A stretch of 64,000 bases of DNA from Anaerolineae bacterium (GTDB lineage: Bacteria > Pseudomonadota > Alphaproteobacteria > DSM-16000 > Inquilinaceae). Below, in pieces: positions 17,735-27,583 of the stretch. The stretch is from assembly GCA_028285185.1 (NCBI GenBank), contig JANQQD010000113.1, positions 1 to 64,000 on the forward strand, given 5' to 3'. A model generated the notes under the pieces. That model made no database searches, was not told the DNA's origin, and was given only the letters and a program-made list of their open reading frames with translations. Both the position numbers and the translations under genes were made by a program. Positions within the stretch are counted from its first letter, which is position 1. Each line of letters begins with the position of its first letter.

Positions 17735-18738
17735 CGGAAACAATGACCGGCGCACCACAGACAGGCACTGCGGAGCTTTGCTACCCCTTGGCCGGAAAGC
17801 GCGTCTGGGTGGCGGGGCATACCGGCATGGTTGGCTCCGCTCTCGCCCGGCGGCTGGAACGCGAAGATTGCGAGATCCTGACCGTGACGCGTGACGCGCT
17901 TGATCTGACTAGTCAGGATGCTGTGTCGCGCTGGGTCGAGTCGACACGGCCGCAGGCCGTTTTTCTGGCAGCCGCCAAGGTGGGTGGCATTCTTGCCAAT
18001 GACAGCTATCCCGCATCGTTCCTCTACGAAAACCTGGCCATCGAGACCAATGTCATCCACGCTGCCCATCGCGCAGGCGTGGAGAAACTGCTCTTCCTCG
18101 GGTCGTCCTGCATCTATCCCAAGCATGCCGACCAGCCAATCGGCGAAGATGCACTGCTGACCGGACCGTTGGAGCCGACCAACCAGTGGTACGCGATCGC
18201 CAAGATCGCCGGTCTCATGCTCTGTCAGGCCTATCGCCGCCAACATGGCTGCGATTTCATCGCCGCGATGCCGACCAACCTCTATGGTCCGGGCGACAAC
18301 TTCGACCCGGCGAGTTCGCATGTCCTCGCGGCGCTATTGCGCAAGGCGCATGAGGCCAAAGAGCGTGGTGTCGGATCTCTGGAGATTTGGGGCACCGGAA
18401 CGCCCCGGCGGGAATTCCTGCATGTCGATGACTGCGCTGATGCTCTGGTCTTTCTCATGCAGCGGTATTCCGATGCGGTGCCGATCAATGTCGGCTGTGG
18501 CGTGGATCTGACCATTGCCTCCCTGGCCCGGCTGATCATGGACGTGGTCGGGTTCGACGGAACTCTGGTCTACGACCCACAAAAGCCAGATGGAACGCCG
18601 CGCAAGCTGCTCGCAGTCGAGCGGCTGACCGCCATGGGTTGGGCCCCTTCGATCCCCCTCGCAGCGGGGATCGCCCAGGTCCATGCCTCGGAGTCTTTCC
18701 GTGCGGCCGTCGAGCCTTTGGAGATGCTCAGCCGATGA
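17731..18738 (+). CDS. fcl: GDP-L-fucose synthase
   Basis: NADPH-dependent epimerase/reductase turning GDP-4-keto-6-deoxymannose (the Gmd product) into GDP-L-fucose. The GTG start lies within the wzc stop (GTGA). The 335-residue SDR protein has the nucleotide motif [12 protein letters not shown], the serine region FLGSSCIYP, and the catalytic pair YxxxK in [19 protein letters not shown] and RKLL-type C-terminal elements are usual for WcaG/GMER proteins. Its stop overlaps the gmd start (ATGA), giving a coupled fcl-gmd pair. Confidence 0.92.
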   Translation: MTETMTGAPQTGTAELCYPLAGKRVWVAGHTGMVGSALARRLEREDCEILTVTRDALDLTSQDAVSRWVESTRPQAVFLAAAKVGGILANDSYPASFLYENLAIETNVIHAAHRAGVEKLLFLGSSCIYPKHADQPIGEDALLTGPLEPTNQWYAIAKIAGLMLCQAYRRQHGCDFIAAMPTNLYGPGDNFDPASSHVLAALLRKAHEAKERGVGSLEIWGTGTPRREFLHVDDCADALVFLMQRYSDAVPINVGCGVDLTIASLARLIMDVVGFDGTLVYDPQKPDGTPRKLLAVERLTAMGWAPSIPLAAGIAQVHASESFRAAVEPLEMLSR

Positions 18739-19805
18739 AGCGAGCCTTGATCACCGGGGTCACCGGCCAGGACGGTTCCTATTTGGCCGAGCTGTTGCTG
18801 GCCAAGGGCTACGAGGTGCATGGCGTCAAGCGGCGCGCCTCGTCCTTCAACAGCCATCGGGTCGACCATCTCTATCAGGACCCGCATGAGTCAGAGGTGC
18901 GCTTCTGGCTGCATTATGGCGACATGACGGACGCAACCAACGTCATCCGCATTGTTCAGGATATCCAACCGGACGAAATCTATCATCTGGCCGCCCAGTC
19001 CCACGTGCAGGTCAGCTTCGAGAGCCCGGAATACACCGCCAACGCCGACGCCCTCGGCGCCTTGCGGCTCTTGGAGGCGATCCGCATTCTGGGGATGGGC
19101 GAGCGGACCCGTTTCTACCAGGCCTCCACTTCGGAATTGTACGGCAAGGTCCAGGCGGTGCCGCAGGACGAGACCACTCCGTTTTACCCGCGTTCACCCT
19201 ACGCCGTCGCCAAGCTCTATGCCCATTGGGCCACCGTCAACTATCGCGAGGCCTATGGACTGCACGCCTCGAACGGCATCCTGTTCAACCATGAGAGTCC
19301 GCGGCGCGGTGAAACCTTCGTCACCCGCAAGATCACCCGGGCGGTTGCAGCGATAGAGCTCGGGCTGCAGAAGGTACTCTATCTCGGCAACCTGGCCGCC
19401 AAGCGGGATTGGGGACATGCTCGGGACTACGTCCGCGGCATGTGGCTGATGCTACAGCAGCCGGAGCCGGACGATTATGTCCTGGCCACCGGCGAGACCC
19501 ATAGCGTCCGGCGATTTGTGGAACTCGCCTTCGCCGAAGTCGGTCGCGACGTCATCTGGGAGGGCAGCGCGGTTGACGAGGTTGGCCGCGACGCTCGCAG
19601 CGGTGCGGTGCTGGTCCGGGTCGAAGCGCGGTACTTCCGACCCACTGAGGTGGATCTTCTGATCGGCAACCCAACCAAGGCACGCCAACGGCTCGGCTGG
19701 CGCCACCAGGTCGCCTTGCCCGAGTTGGTCGCGGAAATGGTCGCAGCGGATCTGGCCACCCTCAAGGCGACCGGCCGCGCCCAGGCGGAGGGGGTTCATG
19801 CCTGA
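18735..19805 (+). CDS. gmd: GDP-mannose 4,6-dehydratase
   Basis: Converts GDP-mannose to GDP-4-keto-6-deoxy-D-mannose, drawing on the ManC product and feeding Fcl. The start is the ATG at 18735 (ATGA overlap with fcl); an earlier in-frame start inside fcl is rejected. The 356-residue SDR enzyme has [17 protein letters not shown], the family signature [40 protein letters not shown], and the active-site YxxxK in [30 protein letters not shown] is diagnostic for Gmd. Its 3' end overlaps the next gene by 8 bp. Confidence 0.95.
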   Translation: MKRALITGVTGQDGSYLAELLLAKGYEVHGVKRRASSFNSHRVDHLYQDPHESEVRFWLHYGDMTDATNVIRIVQDIQPDEIYHLAAQSHVQVSFESPEYTANADALGALRLLEAIRILGMGERTRFYQASTSELYGKVQAVPQDETTPFYPRSPYAVAKLYAHWATVNYREAYGLHASNGILFNHESPRRGETFVTRKITRAVAAIELGLQKVLYLGNLAAKRDWGHARDYVRGMWLMLQQPEPDDYVLATGETHSVRRFVELAFAEVGRDVIWEGSAVDEVGRDARSGAVLVRVEARYFRPTEVDLLIGNPTKARQRLGWRHQVALPELVAEMVAADLATLKATGRAQAEGVHA

Positions 19806-20358
19806 CGGCGCCAAGTCCATGCCCATCGGGATCGTCGAGGCCGGCGCTCTCGGCCTGACCGAGCGCTGGTACGTAGTGCAGAGCCGGCCGCACCAAGAGT
19901 TCTATGCCGCCGGGCATCTCGCCGAACAGAGATTCCGCAGTTACGTGCCGCGCCTCGCCAAGACCGTCCGGCATGCGCGCCGCACCAAGACGGTGCTGGC
20001 GCCGCTGTTTCCCCGTTACCTTTTCGTCACCCTCGATCTGGAGCGCGATGCCTGGCGCTCGGTCCTGGGGACACTCGGTGTGACATCGCTGATTATGGAC
20101 AACGGGCGCCCTAAACCGGTACAACCTGGCGTGGTCGAAGCGATCGCTGCGGCTACCGCTCCGGACGGGTCTGTCAGTTTTGCCCACGGGATTGAAATCG
20201 GTGCCCAGGTGCGCCTGCTCAGCGGGCCGCTGGCCGAGCAGGTCGGTCGGGTGGCCCGTTTGGACGATAAGGGTCGCGTGGCGGTCCTGCTGGAGTTGAT
20301 GGGGGCGGAGCGCCTGGTCACGGCGCCGGCCTCTGCTGTGCTGCCGGTCGGCGGCTGA
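19798..20358 (+). CDS. NusG/RfaH-family transcription elongation factor
   Basis: Probable operon-specific antiterminator for the long polysaccharide operon. The 186-residue protein has the NGN domain at about 22-110 ([33 protein letters not shown]) and a C-terminal KOW-like domain at about 130-180 ([19 protein letters not shown]). Size and cluster position match RfaH, UpxY and LoaP-type specialised NusG paralogues rather than housekeeping NusG, which is normally beside secE and rplK. It overlaps gmd by 8 bp. No ops/JUMPstart element could be identified in the window, so its recruitment site is unknown. Confidence 0.85.
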   Translation: MPDGAKSMPIGIVEAGALGLTERWYVVQSRPHQEFYAAGHLAEQRFRSYVPRLAKTVRHARRTKTVLAPLFPRYLFVTLDLERDAWRSVLGTLGVTSLIMDNGRPKPVQPGVVEAIAAATAPDGSVSFAHGIEIGAQVRLLSGPLAEQVGRVARLDDKGRVAVLLELMGAERLVTAPASAVLPVGG

Positions 20359-20484
20359 GCCTGCGGGCTAGAGCTGAACGGGTGGCGGTGTCTGGGGTGG
20401 GCTTCTGGCTCACCGGATATGCGTTAGCCTGGTCCCGGCCTTGACCGGCTGCGCTGGCCCATTGGTTGATCTGCACCCCGCCGG

Positions 20485-22164
20485 ATGACACCGAGTCACC
20501 CGGACTGCGGCAGCGTGGGCGAAGCAAGTGAGTATGAGCCGGCTTTGCGCCTCCTTTCAGTCAATCGCTTCTACTGGCCCGATCACAGCGCCACCAGCCA
20601 GCTTCTGACCGATCTGGCCGTCGCCTGCAGCCGGGCGGGGCACTCGGTCACCGTGGTGACCAGTCGGCAGATCTACGACAGGCCGCGCGCGGGTCTGCCG
20701 GCACGGGAGAGGCAGGATGGTGTCCGGGTGCACAGGGTCTGGACCACCCGCTGGGGCCGCGACTGGCTTCCCGGCCGCGCGATCGATTACGCCGTCTTCT
20801 ATTTCGCCGCTCTTCTGGCCCTGCTCCGCTTGGCCCGACCCGGCGACGTCGTTCTGGTGAAGACCGATCCTCCGCTGTTGTCGGTGGTGGCCGGCTTGGC
20901 GGCGCGATGGCGTGGCGCGCAGCTGGTCGCCTGGCAGCAGGATCTGTTCCCTGAGGTGGCGTCGGCGCTTGGCTTGCGATGGGCTGCCGGCCTGTCCGGC
21001 CGGCTGCTGCGGAGCTTGCGCAACCGATCGCTGCGGCGGGCTCGGGCGACGGTGGTCCTCAACGATCGCATGGCTGAGCATCTGCGCCGTGCCGGCGTGG
21101 AGCGCGGGGTCCGGATCATCGCAAACTGGCCCGACGCCGCCATCCAGCCGGTGGCTCCGGCGGACAATCCATTTCGCGCAACCGCCGGCCTGGAGGGCCG
21201 TCTGGTGGCAGGCTATTCGGGCAATCTCGGGCGGGCCCATTTGCCAAGCAAAATCGCTGAGCTGGTTGCCGCGACCGGCGATATCGCCGGACTCACTTGG
21301 GTGTTCGTCGGCGGTGGCGCTGGTCTTGCCCAGATGCGCGCCCGGCTTGGATCTCTCGGCGCCGACCGGGTGCAGTTTCATCCCTACCAGCCGCGCGAAC
21401 GGTTGAGCGAGAGCTTGTCGGCCCCGGACGTACATTTGATCAGCCTTGATCCGGCCTGCGAAGGCCTGATCATGCCCTCGAAATTCTATGGCGTACTGGC
21501 GGCCGGCCGGCCGGTTCTGTTTCTCGGCGATCCGGACGGCTCTATTGCTAAGGAGATCCGCAGCCATGGTCTCGGCTTGGTCCTGCCGGCCGACCGGCCG
21601 GAGGCCTGGCACCCGCTGCTCGCCGATCTGCTGGCCCGGCCGAAACGGCTGGCTGAGATGGGAGCGCGAGCGCGCGCCCGTTTCGAGGCGGCCTACCGTC
21701 CGGAGCAGGCATTGGCGGCCTGGATCGACCAGCTGACCCAGGCCGCCGCTCCCGAGCCGTCGATGCAAGCCAAGGCGCCGGCTGGCGCGCCGGCGGCGGG
21801 CTGGCCAGGCTGGGCCGCCCGGCTGGTCTTTATCGTTCTCGCCCTCACGGTGGCGCTGCTTGCCTTCTGGCCGCACCTCAGCATTCCCGACCCGCCGATC
21901 CTGTCCGGTCAAGGCGACCTGCTGCGCCATCTGGTGGCCTTCGCCGCGCTCTATGTGGTGGGACGGCTGGGCTGGCCTGCCGCCGGCTGGTTGCCGGCAG
22001 CGCTGGCGGCGGCGGCGGTGCTGCTGGAGGTCGGCCAGCTGCTGGTGCCCGGCCGCGGCGCTTATCTCGACGACGCCGGGGCCAGCCTGGCCGGGCTCGT
22101 CCTGGGCTGGCTGGTCTGGGCGGCGGCGCGTCGGCTTGGCTGGCCGCCCCACCGAGCAGTGTAG
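20485..22164 (+). CDS. GT4 glycosyltransferase fused to a VanZ-like membrane domain
   Basis: 559 residues. Residues about 20-415 form a GT-B, GT4 (WbuB-like) glycosyltransferase: NRFYWPDHSATSQLLTDLA at the N-terminus, WQQDLFPEVA, GYSGNLGRAH, and the donor-site segment EGLIMPSKFYGVLAAGRPVLF. After an Ala/Pro-rich linker (about 415-440) comes a VanZ-like four-helix membrane domain at about 445-550. It shows the hallmarks LRHLVAFAALY, LEVGQLLVPGR and a conserved Asp in YLDDAGASLAG. VanZ-like domains usually occur as separate small proteins. Joining one to a glycosyltransferase would tether the enzyme at the membrane, which is inference. The gene follows the NusG-like gene after 126 bp. Confidence 0.87.
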   Translation: MTPSHPDCGSVGEASEYEPALRLLSVNRFYWPDHSATSQLLTDLAVACSRAGHSVTVVTSRQIYDRPRAGLPARERQDGVRVHRVWTTRWGRDWLPGRAIDYAVFYFAALLALLRLARPGDVVLVKTDPPLLSVVAGLAARWRGAQLVAWQQDLFPEVASALGLRWAAGLSGRLLRSLRNRSLRRARATVVLNDRMAEHLRRAGVERGVRIIANWPDAAIQPVAPADNPFRATAGLEGRLVAGYSGNLGRAHLPSKIAELVAATGDIAGLTWVFVGGGAGLAQMRARLGSLGADRVQFHPYQPRERLSESLSAPDVHLISLDPACEGLIMPSKFYGVLAAGRPVLFLGDPDGSIAKEIRSHGLGLVLPADRPEAWHPLLADLLARPKRLAEMGARARARFEAAYRPEQALAAWIDQLTQAAAPEPSMQAKAPAGAPAAGWPGWAARLVFIVLALTVALLAFWPHLSIPDPPILSGQGDLLRHLVAFAALYVVGRLGWPAAGWLPAALAAAAVLLEVGQLLVPGRGAYLDDAGASLAGLVLGWLVWAAARRLGWPPHRAV

Positions 22165-22441
22165 GGCCGGGGCCTCTAGACCATGGGTCGTGCCGTTTGC
22201 GGTTTTGCGTTATCAGGCGTTTGGAATTCGGGGTTTCCCGGGCCGTACGCGCGAGGGCGCTTTGCGTTGTCGGGATTTTGGGAGCGACAAGACTGCACGC
22301 TTGGGTGAACACCAGGCACGATGAGGGAGATCGAGAGCATAGAGGGGGAGTTCTCGCATCGCGTCGATGAAGATGCTTTAGGCAGGCGCAAGAATGATAG
22401 TCTGCTGAACTCGGCCCGAAGATCCAAGGCGGGCCGGTGCA

Positions 22442-23162
22442 GTGACGCATCCGGGGCACTGAAGTTCCGTATTTTCCCAATCTGAACTGCCTCTTCGTTC
22501 ACATCCCCAAAAACGCGGGACGATCGATCGAGGCTGCGCTTCTCGGCGGACGGGGGTCGCCCGATGGCGGACGCAGGAGCGTTGCGAACCGCGCAGCTAT
22601 CGCCCTGGCAAGAGCGACGATATCCGGGTTCGCGCAGCGGCATCTGATCGGAACGCTCGACGTGACCCTTGCGGCCCAGCACCTCACCTATGTTGAGATG
22701 GAAATGCTCGGCCTATTGCCTGCGGATCCCGGCCTCGTCTCATTCTGCGTTGTCCGGAACCCCTACGACCGGACGCTGTCGTCCGTGATGCATTTCAGCA
22801 AGGCTGAATGGAAGAGCTTCGATAACGGCGACGACCGGTGTGCAGGCTTCGAGCGCGATCTCGAGGCGTGGCTCAGCCGTCCCTTGAGCGATCACAATCT
22901 GCGTGCCCACCGCAGGAGCCAATTGGACTTTGTGCGCGACCGCAGAGGTGAAATCGCTGTCGAGCACATTCTTCGGTTCGAGTCTCTGCGTGAGGATTTC
23001 TACGCTCTCGGGGTGCGTCTCGGATGGAATGCATTGGATATCGGGAGGGTCGGGGATTCCGGGCGCCGAAGAGCGTACCGGGATTTCTACACAGACAGAT
23101 CGAGGCGCCTCGTCGAGGATTGTTTTGGCGAGGACTGTGCGGCCTTCGAATACCAGTACTGA
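22442..23162 (+). CDS. Sulfotransferase family 2 protein with disturbed 5' end (possible frameshift)
   Basis: PAPS-dependent carbohydrate sulfotransferase by motifs: the 5'-phosphosulfate loop VHIPKNAGRSIEAAL and the 3'-phosphate motif VVRNPYDRTLSSVMHF. The C-terminus ends at about the usual family length (about 238 residues). The conserved frame is open from 22446 to 23162, yet no ATG, GTG or TTG lies between its upstream stop (22443-22445) and the PAPS loop. A GTG at 22442 in another frame would join it if one G were removed from the GGGG run at 22453-22456, giving a natural N-terminus (MTHPGTEVPYF). So this is either a recent frameshift or a sequencing error. An internal GTG at 22662 would miss the PAPS loop. 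Confidence 0.7.
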
Positions 23163-23945
23163 CGCGTAATCAGCTATGCGCTGCTCTTTGCCTATGCGCA
23201 ACCTCCATCCAACTTGAGCAAAATGAGAAAATCCATAGGAACATTCAATCTAAAATGATTTTCCGCATACTTCGTATTTTAAGGCGAAAATGTCATGAAT
23301 CTACATTAAGTAAACACAACACAGCTGCAGTGCGCCAAATCAAGCAGATTATCTCGGCAGGCTACTGTGCGCGCTTCGCGTCCCTACCCATGACAGCATT
23401 TTCAGCGCGAGCAATCGTCGACCATACCGCGTGTTCTGCGTACTATCAATACTTGCAATGTAATGGTGCCGTCGCGGCCGCATAGAAATCAGTTTGTGGC
23501 CGATTGTGTTTATCACTACTGTGAGCGGCAGACTTTTGTCAATCGCTATGAGTTTGCTTTTCTGCAGAACCTGTGGAACTAACTGTTTTCTGGCCTTTCC
23601 CGAGTGAAATATGGGGGGGAGACCCTTGAAGCCTCCGCTTGGTGCAGGTAAGAACTTCTAACTTTGATTCTTGCACTCATTTGTCGTAGCCCTCTCAGAG
23701 CATCACATCTTCGGGGTGGTAGTGGTGGCGTATCCTCGTTCTAGATCAATGTTAGAATTACTTCTATAGATGCAATTATTACTTTTGTCTTCGCCGGTCA
23801 ATTTGAAATCCGGTCTACAGCTTTTAGGTGAATCAGGAAAACTAACCGCGTAAACCTCCAAAATAATTTGTAGAAATATCAGAATTTTTATTGCAAAATG
23901 GGAATGTTTTGAACATTTTTCTGATAAGAATCCAGGAGTGCTGAA
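23163..23945. other. AT-rich gap upstream of wzx
   Basis: About 780 bp with clearly lower GC than the flanks and no recognisable gene. A 39-codon frame at 23463-23582 (starting MVPSRPHRNQF, ending FAFLQNLWN) has coding-like composition and may be the tail of a lost gene. This is not certain. Confidence 0.35.
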
Positions 23946-23978
23946 ATGCAAACTCGACTAATGGCGCTGATAGCCTGA
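23946..23978 (+). CDS. Ten-codon leader-like ORF before wzx
   Basis: ATG at 23946 with a very good AGGAG 7 bases upstream (23934-23938) encodes only MQTRLMALIA before a stop. The wzx start follows 9 bp later in another frame and has no ribosome site of its own. It could be a coupling leader peptide, or the remains of the original wzx start. Experimental support is not visible in the sequence. Confidence 0.28.
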   Translation: MQTRLMALIA

Positions 23979-23986
23979 CTGGTCAC

Positions 23987-25303
23987 GTGAATAGTCGCTC
24001 TAATCTTGTGCCTTGGGTCGCGTGTTTCCCGGTCCGGGAAATCCTGCGCGCGAGCCACGCGACTGCCCTTAGAATCGTCTCGACGCTGTTGACCCTGGCA
24101 TTTGGCATCCTCGGAGCGCGCCTGCTAGGTGCAGAGGCTTTCGGTGCCTATGTTTCGATCTTCGCAGTGGCGGGTCTGGTGAGCGTCGCCACGTCGATCG
24201 GTCTGCCGGCGCTGCTCCAGAGGGAGTTCGCCGCAAGCCGGGGCAGCGGCGACAGGAGCGGCCTGAAGCCTCTCGTCCAGGGGCTGGCGGTCATCAACGC
24301 AGTGGTCGTCCTAGCGCTCGCCGTGGCGATTGTCCTTGGTGCCTGGGTGGCCGCGATCGCCCTCTTATTCTGCCTGCTGAGCAACGCGACAGGTCTGTTG
24401 GGTTCGCTCTTCGTCGCGCACGAACGGGTTCTTCTTGCCGGCTGGATCGGCGATGTCGTGCGTCCCGTCGGCGCCCTCGCGGCCCTGCTCGCACTCAGCG
24501 TGATCGCCGCGCCGACCCACCTGCTGCCCCTGTTTGCGCAGATCGTCGGTACCGTCGCTGCGGGCGTGACGCTGTTTCTGCTTTGGCGTGGAGAGCCGCT
24601 GGGCAACGCGCAGCGCGCGTTCTGCGTCCCATGGTGGTCGGATAGGCATCCTGCCACTGTCCGGGCGGGCCTCATACTTGCCGGGACGCAGCTTCTTATC
24701 AATCTGACGACGCAGGTCGATATCCTGATCCTCACTGCCATGGCCTCGCCGGAGGACGTCGCCCATTACTACGCTGCCGTGCGCGCCGCGCTTGTCGTGA
24801 ACTTCTTCTTCGGTGCAAGCGGCCTATTGGCCGAGCCCGCATTGACGCGGCTCCATGCGGCAAACGAGCGAGAGGAAGTTCAGTCGCTGGCAACGCGGAC
24901 GGCCATCACCGGCGCTATCGTGACGCTGATCGCGGCGGCCTTTGCTGTGGCCCTCGCCACCTGGTATCTGGGACTCTACGGCCCCAGCTTTGCCGTCGCC
25001 TTACCGAGCTTCTGCATCTTTGTGGCGGGCATCGTGGTCCGAAGTTTCTTCGGACCCGCGGCGCCCATGCTGCGTGCGATCAGAGCGGAACGCTCGCTCA
25101 TGGTGATCACAGCGGCCGTTCTCGTACTCAACGCAGCCGTGTCGGTCGCGCTGGTTCCTTGGCTCGGAATCTCGGGCGCTGCGATCGGATCGGGCCTTCA
25201 GTTTGCTGTCCATGGATTCTTGCTCGCTCGGGCGGTCTGGCGCCACAGCGCACACCGCTCCGACGTGTTTCATTTGCCGCGCGGAACTAATGGCCCAGGC
25301 TGA
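23987..25303 (+). CDS. wzx: Wzx-type polysaccharide flippase (MOP superfamily)
   Basis: Inner-membrane flippase moving lipid-linked repeat units to the periplasm. The 438-residue protein has about 12-14 hydrophobic segments and the Polysacc_synt-type N-terminus (ALRIVSTLLTLAFGILGARLLGAEAFGAY), then INLTTQVDILILTAMASPEDVAHYYAA. C-terminal GISGAAIGSGLQFAVHGFLLAR is typical of the family. The GTG at 23987 is the first start in frame; a later start near 24020-24050 is possible because no ribosome site precedes it. GC returns to the high level here after the AT-rich gap. Confidence 0.85.
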   Translation: MNSRSNLVPWVACFPVREILRASHATALRIVSTLLTLAFGILGARLLGAEAFGAYVSIFAVAGLVSVATSIGLPALLQREFAASRGSGDRSGLKPLVQGLAVINAVVVLALAVAIVLGAWVAAIALLFCLLSNATGLLGSLFVAHERVLLAGWIGDVVRPVGALAALLALSVIAAPTHLLPLFAQIVGTVAAGVTLFLLWRGEPLGNAQRAFCVPWWSDRHPATVRAGLILAGTQLLINLTTQVDILILTAMASPEDVAHYYAAVRAALVVNFFFGASGLLAEPALTRLHAANEREEVQSLATRTAITGAIVTLIAAAFAVALATWYLGLYGPSFAVALPSFCIFVAGIVVRSFFGPAAPMLRAIRAERSLMVITAAVLVLNAAVSVALVPWLGISGAAIGSGLQFAVHGFLLARAVWRHSAHRSDVFHLPRGTNGPG

Positions 25304-26034
25304 AGCCACCTCGTCGGATTGCTCGGAGCTCCGCCCCTTCGGCATCGGAACGAGGGCAGCGGTACAGGTGCCTCTGTTTCTCCTCATCCAGAATGGTGGG
25401 TGGCAGAACCAAAACGCGCTGAACGTCCCTCTCAGCGGTCAACGGCCTCGGCACGTTGGCCGCCCGTATGCTCTCAGTTCTGAACAGGCTCTAGTCGGAG
25501 CTTGCACGGCCCAACCCCAAGGCAGCCACGCTAAGCATAGGAGGGGCGCAAGTTTCCTTGTCGCGCCAAGTCCTGGCGGATGGGCCACGTACGGAGACCG
25601 TCATTTGCATCTCCAAACAGATTGTGGGACGGACCGTGATGTGCTGCAAAACCAAGAGCGCTGCCTTTGCCTAAACGATGCTTAGAGATAGCAGAAGATG
25701 CGCCGACCAAACCCGCAAGAGCAGGGCTTAAACATTGTCACCGACATGTACATTTCACTGCCGGCCAATGCCTTCGCCACCCGAGACGCGTTCTGCTTCC
25801 CAGACCAGTGTGACCACAGGGCGGCCGCCGCTGCGACTGCTCCACAGGGCAGCGGCGCGCGTCCGCGTAGCGTGCTGGTTTTCCGGAAGCGTGTGGTTTT
25901 TCCGAAAGCGTGAGGGTTTTTCGAGCCGGGGGATCTGACGTTCTTCGGGAAACCAGGCGAGGCCCCGAAGGCGTGGGAGCCCGTCATCGCGAGTATTCTT
26001 GGCCTTGGCTCCCTTCGAGTGCTCCGACCTGACC
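25304..26034. other. Intergenic region with short imperfect tandem repeat
   Basis: About 730 bp without a recognised gene. At 25877-25922 three imperfect units of about 18 bases (GTTTTCCGGAAGCGTGTG, GTTTTTCCGAAAGCGTGAG, then a shortened GGTTTTTCGAGCCG) stand in tandem. Short open frames on both strands show no family motif. Confidence 0.4.
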
Positions 26035-27393
26035 ATGACCGACACCGGCTTCCACCTCTCATTCTATCTCCTCTGCGTCGTCCTCCTCTGGCTGGCGCTG
26101 CGCGGTATTCTCGGCGGACGGACCGTCTTCGAGTATCCCACGTTGGCTGCCATGATGGGGCTCGCCTGGGTAGTGCCCCAGGGTCTAGAGTTGGAGTCAG
26201 ATCCATACAACTATTATACAAGCGACGCGTTCTGGCTTTATGTCACTGGGTGCTACCTGTTCATCTATTGGGGCTTCCAGGCCGGCCGCAAGGCCGAACA
26301 TCGGCGCATCGTGCGGGCTCCAGAGCGCGTGCTTCGGGGCTTCAGTATGAAGCGCTTGGTAATCGCCTCAGCCGGACTGACCGCGCTTGGCCTGTTGGCA
26401 ATTATTCAGATGCGCGACGTGGACACTTCCGGAATGGGCGGCGAGTGGACTGGTATTATCACGATGTGGTTTCTACTGGCCAAGGCAACTGGCTTCGGGC
26501 TGTGCTTGGCCGTCTTGATCTTCGCGCGGACCCGTTCGCTCACTCCCTTTATTATCGCCTTCGTGGCGGCACTTCCAATAGTCCATGGAGCGCTCTTCGG
26601 TGTAGGGCGCGAGCTTCTCTTCGACCTCGTAATTCTGACGGCAGGGGCGTGGTACCTTGTGAAGGGCAAGCATCCACCCCGCGGGGTAATAATAGTCTGC
26701 CTCCTCGTTGGCACTGTTTTATTGAATTCCGCAGGCGAGATCAGACAAAAAATAAACTCGGGTGAAGAGAGCATGCTTGGCGTTCTTACATCCACCGAGA
26801 CCTACCTCAGATTCGATTTCTTCAACCTCGGCCAGGGCTCTGCCAGTGAGGTTGGATTTGCGCAGTATGACTTCTGGCACGCTAACCAGTCAGGGAGTTG
26901 GGAGCTTGGGGCCGATCATTGGAACAAGCTGGTTCATCAATACGTGCCCGCGTTCTTGCTAGGTCAAGACTTCAAGCAAGGCCTCAAAATCTCGACGCTA
27001 CGCGAACGGCTGCGCCATGGCGAGGAAGAGGGCGCGTTTTCGCTGGGCTCGACGAGAACAGGGTTCTCAGATAGTTACCGAGGATTCGGGTTGTTCGGCG
27101 TGCTTGTGTTCGGTGTCATCGGCTACGGCTTTGGATTTCTCTATGCGAGTGCAGCCTTCGGCGGTATGTCCGGACAATACTTCTACCTTGTTCTACTCGC
27201 TGAAGGCATGAAGGCTATCACCCATAGTACAGCAGAACTCCTGGCTGCGCTTCCATTCACTATCATCCTGTCGCTGGCCGTATTGAGATTGGCCAAAGTC
27301 AACCCGTGTAAGCGCGTCTCCCGGCCAGTCCGCATCGGAAGTAGCTTCGGCCCACGCTACGGCGTGACTAGTCACACCGATGTGCGGCGTTAG
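26035..27393 (+). CDS. wzy: Wzy-like O-antigen/EPS polymerase
   Basis: Polytopic membrane protein of 452 residues, predicted to polymerise repeat units in the periplasm. The ATG at 26035 (MTDTGFHLSFYLL) starts the first membrane segment; an in-frame TTG at 25999 would add 12 residues. About ten to eleven hydrophobic segments are seen, with a large hydrophilic loop (HANQSGSWELGADHWNKLVH to STRTGFSDSYRGFGLFGVLVFG). The loop plus the late GFSDSYRGFG motif is typical of O-antigen polymerases, which share little overall sequence. It is a better Wzy candidate for this cluster than the ligase-family protein at 9732. Confidence 0.78.
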   Translation: MTDTGFHLSFYLLCVVLLWLALRGILGGRTVFEYPTLAAMMGLAWVVPQGLELESDPYNYYTSDAFWLYVTGCYLFIYWGFQAGRKAEHRRIVRAPERVLRGFSMKRLVIASAGLTALGLLAIIQMRDVDTSGMGGEWTGIITMWFLLAKATGFGLCLAVLIFARTRSLTPFIIAFVAALPIVHGALFGVGRELLFDLVILTAGAWYLVKGKHPPRGVIIVCLLVGTVLLNSAGEIRQKINSGEESMLGVLTSTETYLRFDFFNLGQGSASEVGFAQYDFWHANQSGSWELGADHWNKLVHQYVPAFLLGQDFKQGLKISTLRERLRHGEEEGAFSLGSTRTGFSDSYRGFGLFGVLVFGVIGYGFGFLYASAAFGGMSGQYFYLVLLAEGMKAITHSTAELLAALPFTIILSLAVLRLAKVNPCKRVSRPVRIGSSFGPRYGVTSHTDVRR

Positions 27394-27583
27394 CAATGCT
27401 ATGTGAAGCACTGCGGGAAAATCGATGGTCGCCACGCGGTCATGACACTCTCCGTGATATCGTTTCACCTTCGTAGTGAGGTGTTCGAGGTTGAAGGTGG
27501 CTGTCTTGTCGTCGACAGCTTCCCAGTCAGCAATGATTGACCACGTTCATGCTAAGAACTGTGCCAATGGATACTCTGCGACC

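Noticed and set aside
20557..22152. 531-codon minus-strand frame opposite the GT4-VanZ gene
   Set aside because: Shadow of a high-GC coding strand without motifs.
23703..23951. 82-codon minus-strand frame in the AT-rich gap
   Set aside because: No ribosome site or family motif, and AT-rich composition makes chance frames likely; it also overlaps the wzx leader.
25682..26221. 179-codon minus-strand frame between wzx and wzy
   Set aside because: Arg/Gly-rich composition, overlaps the wzy start, and includes the small tandem repeat; looks like chance.
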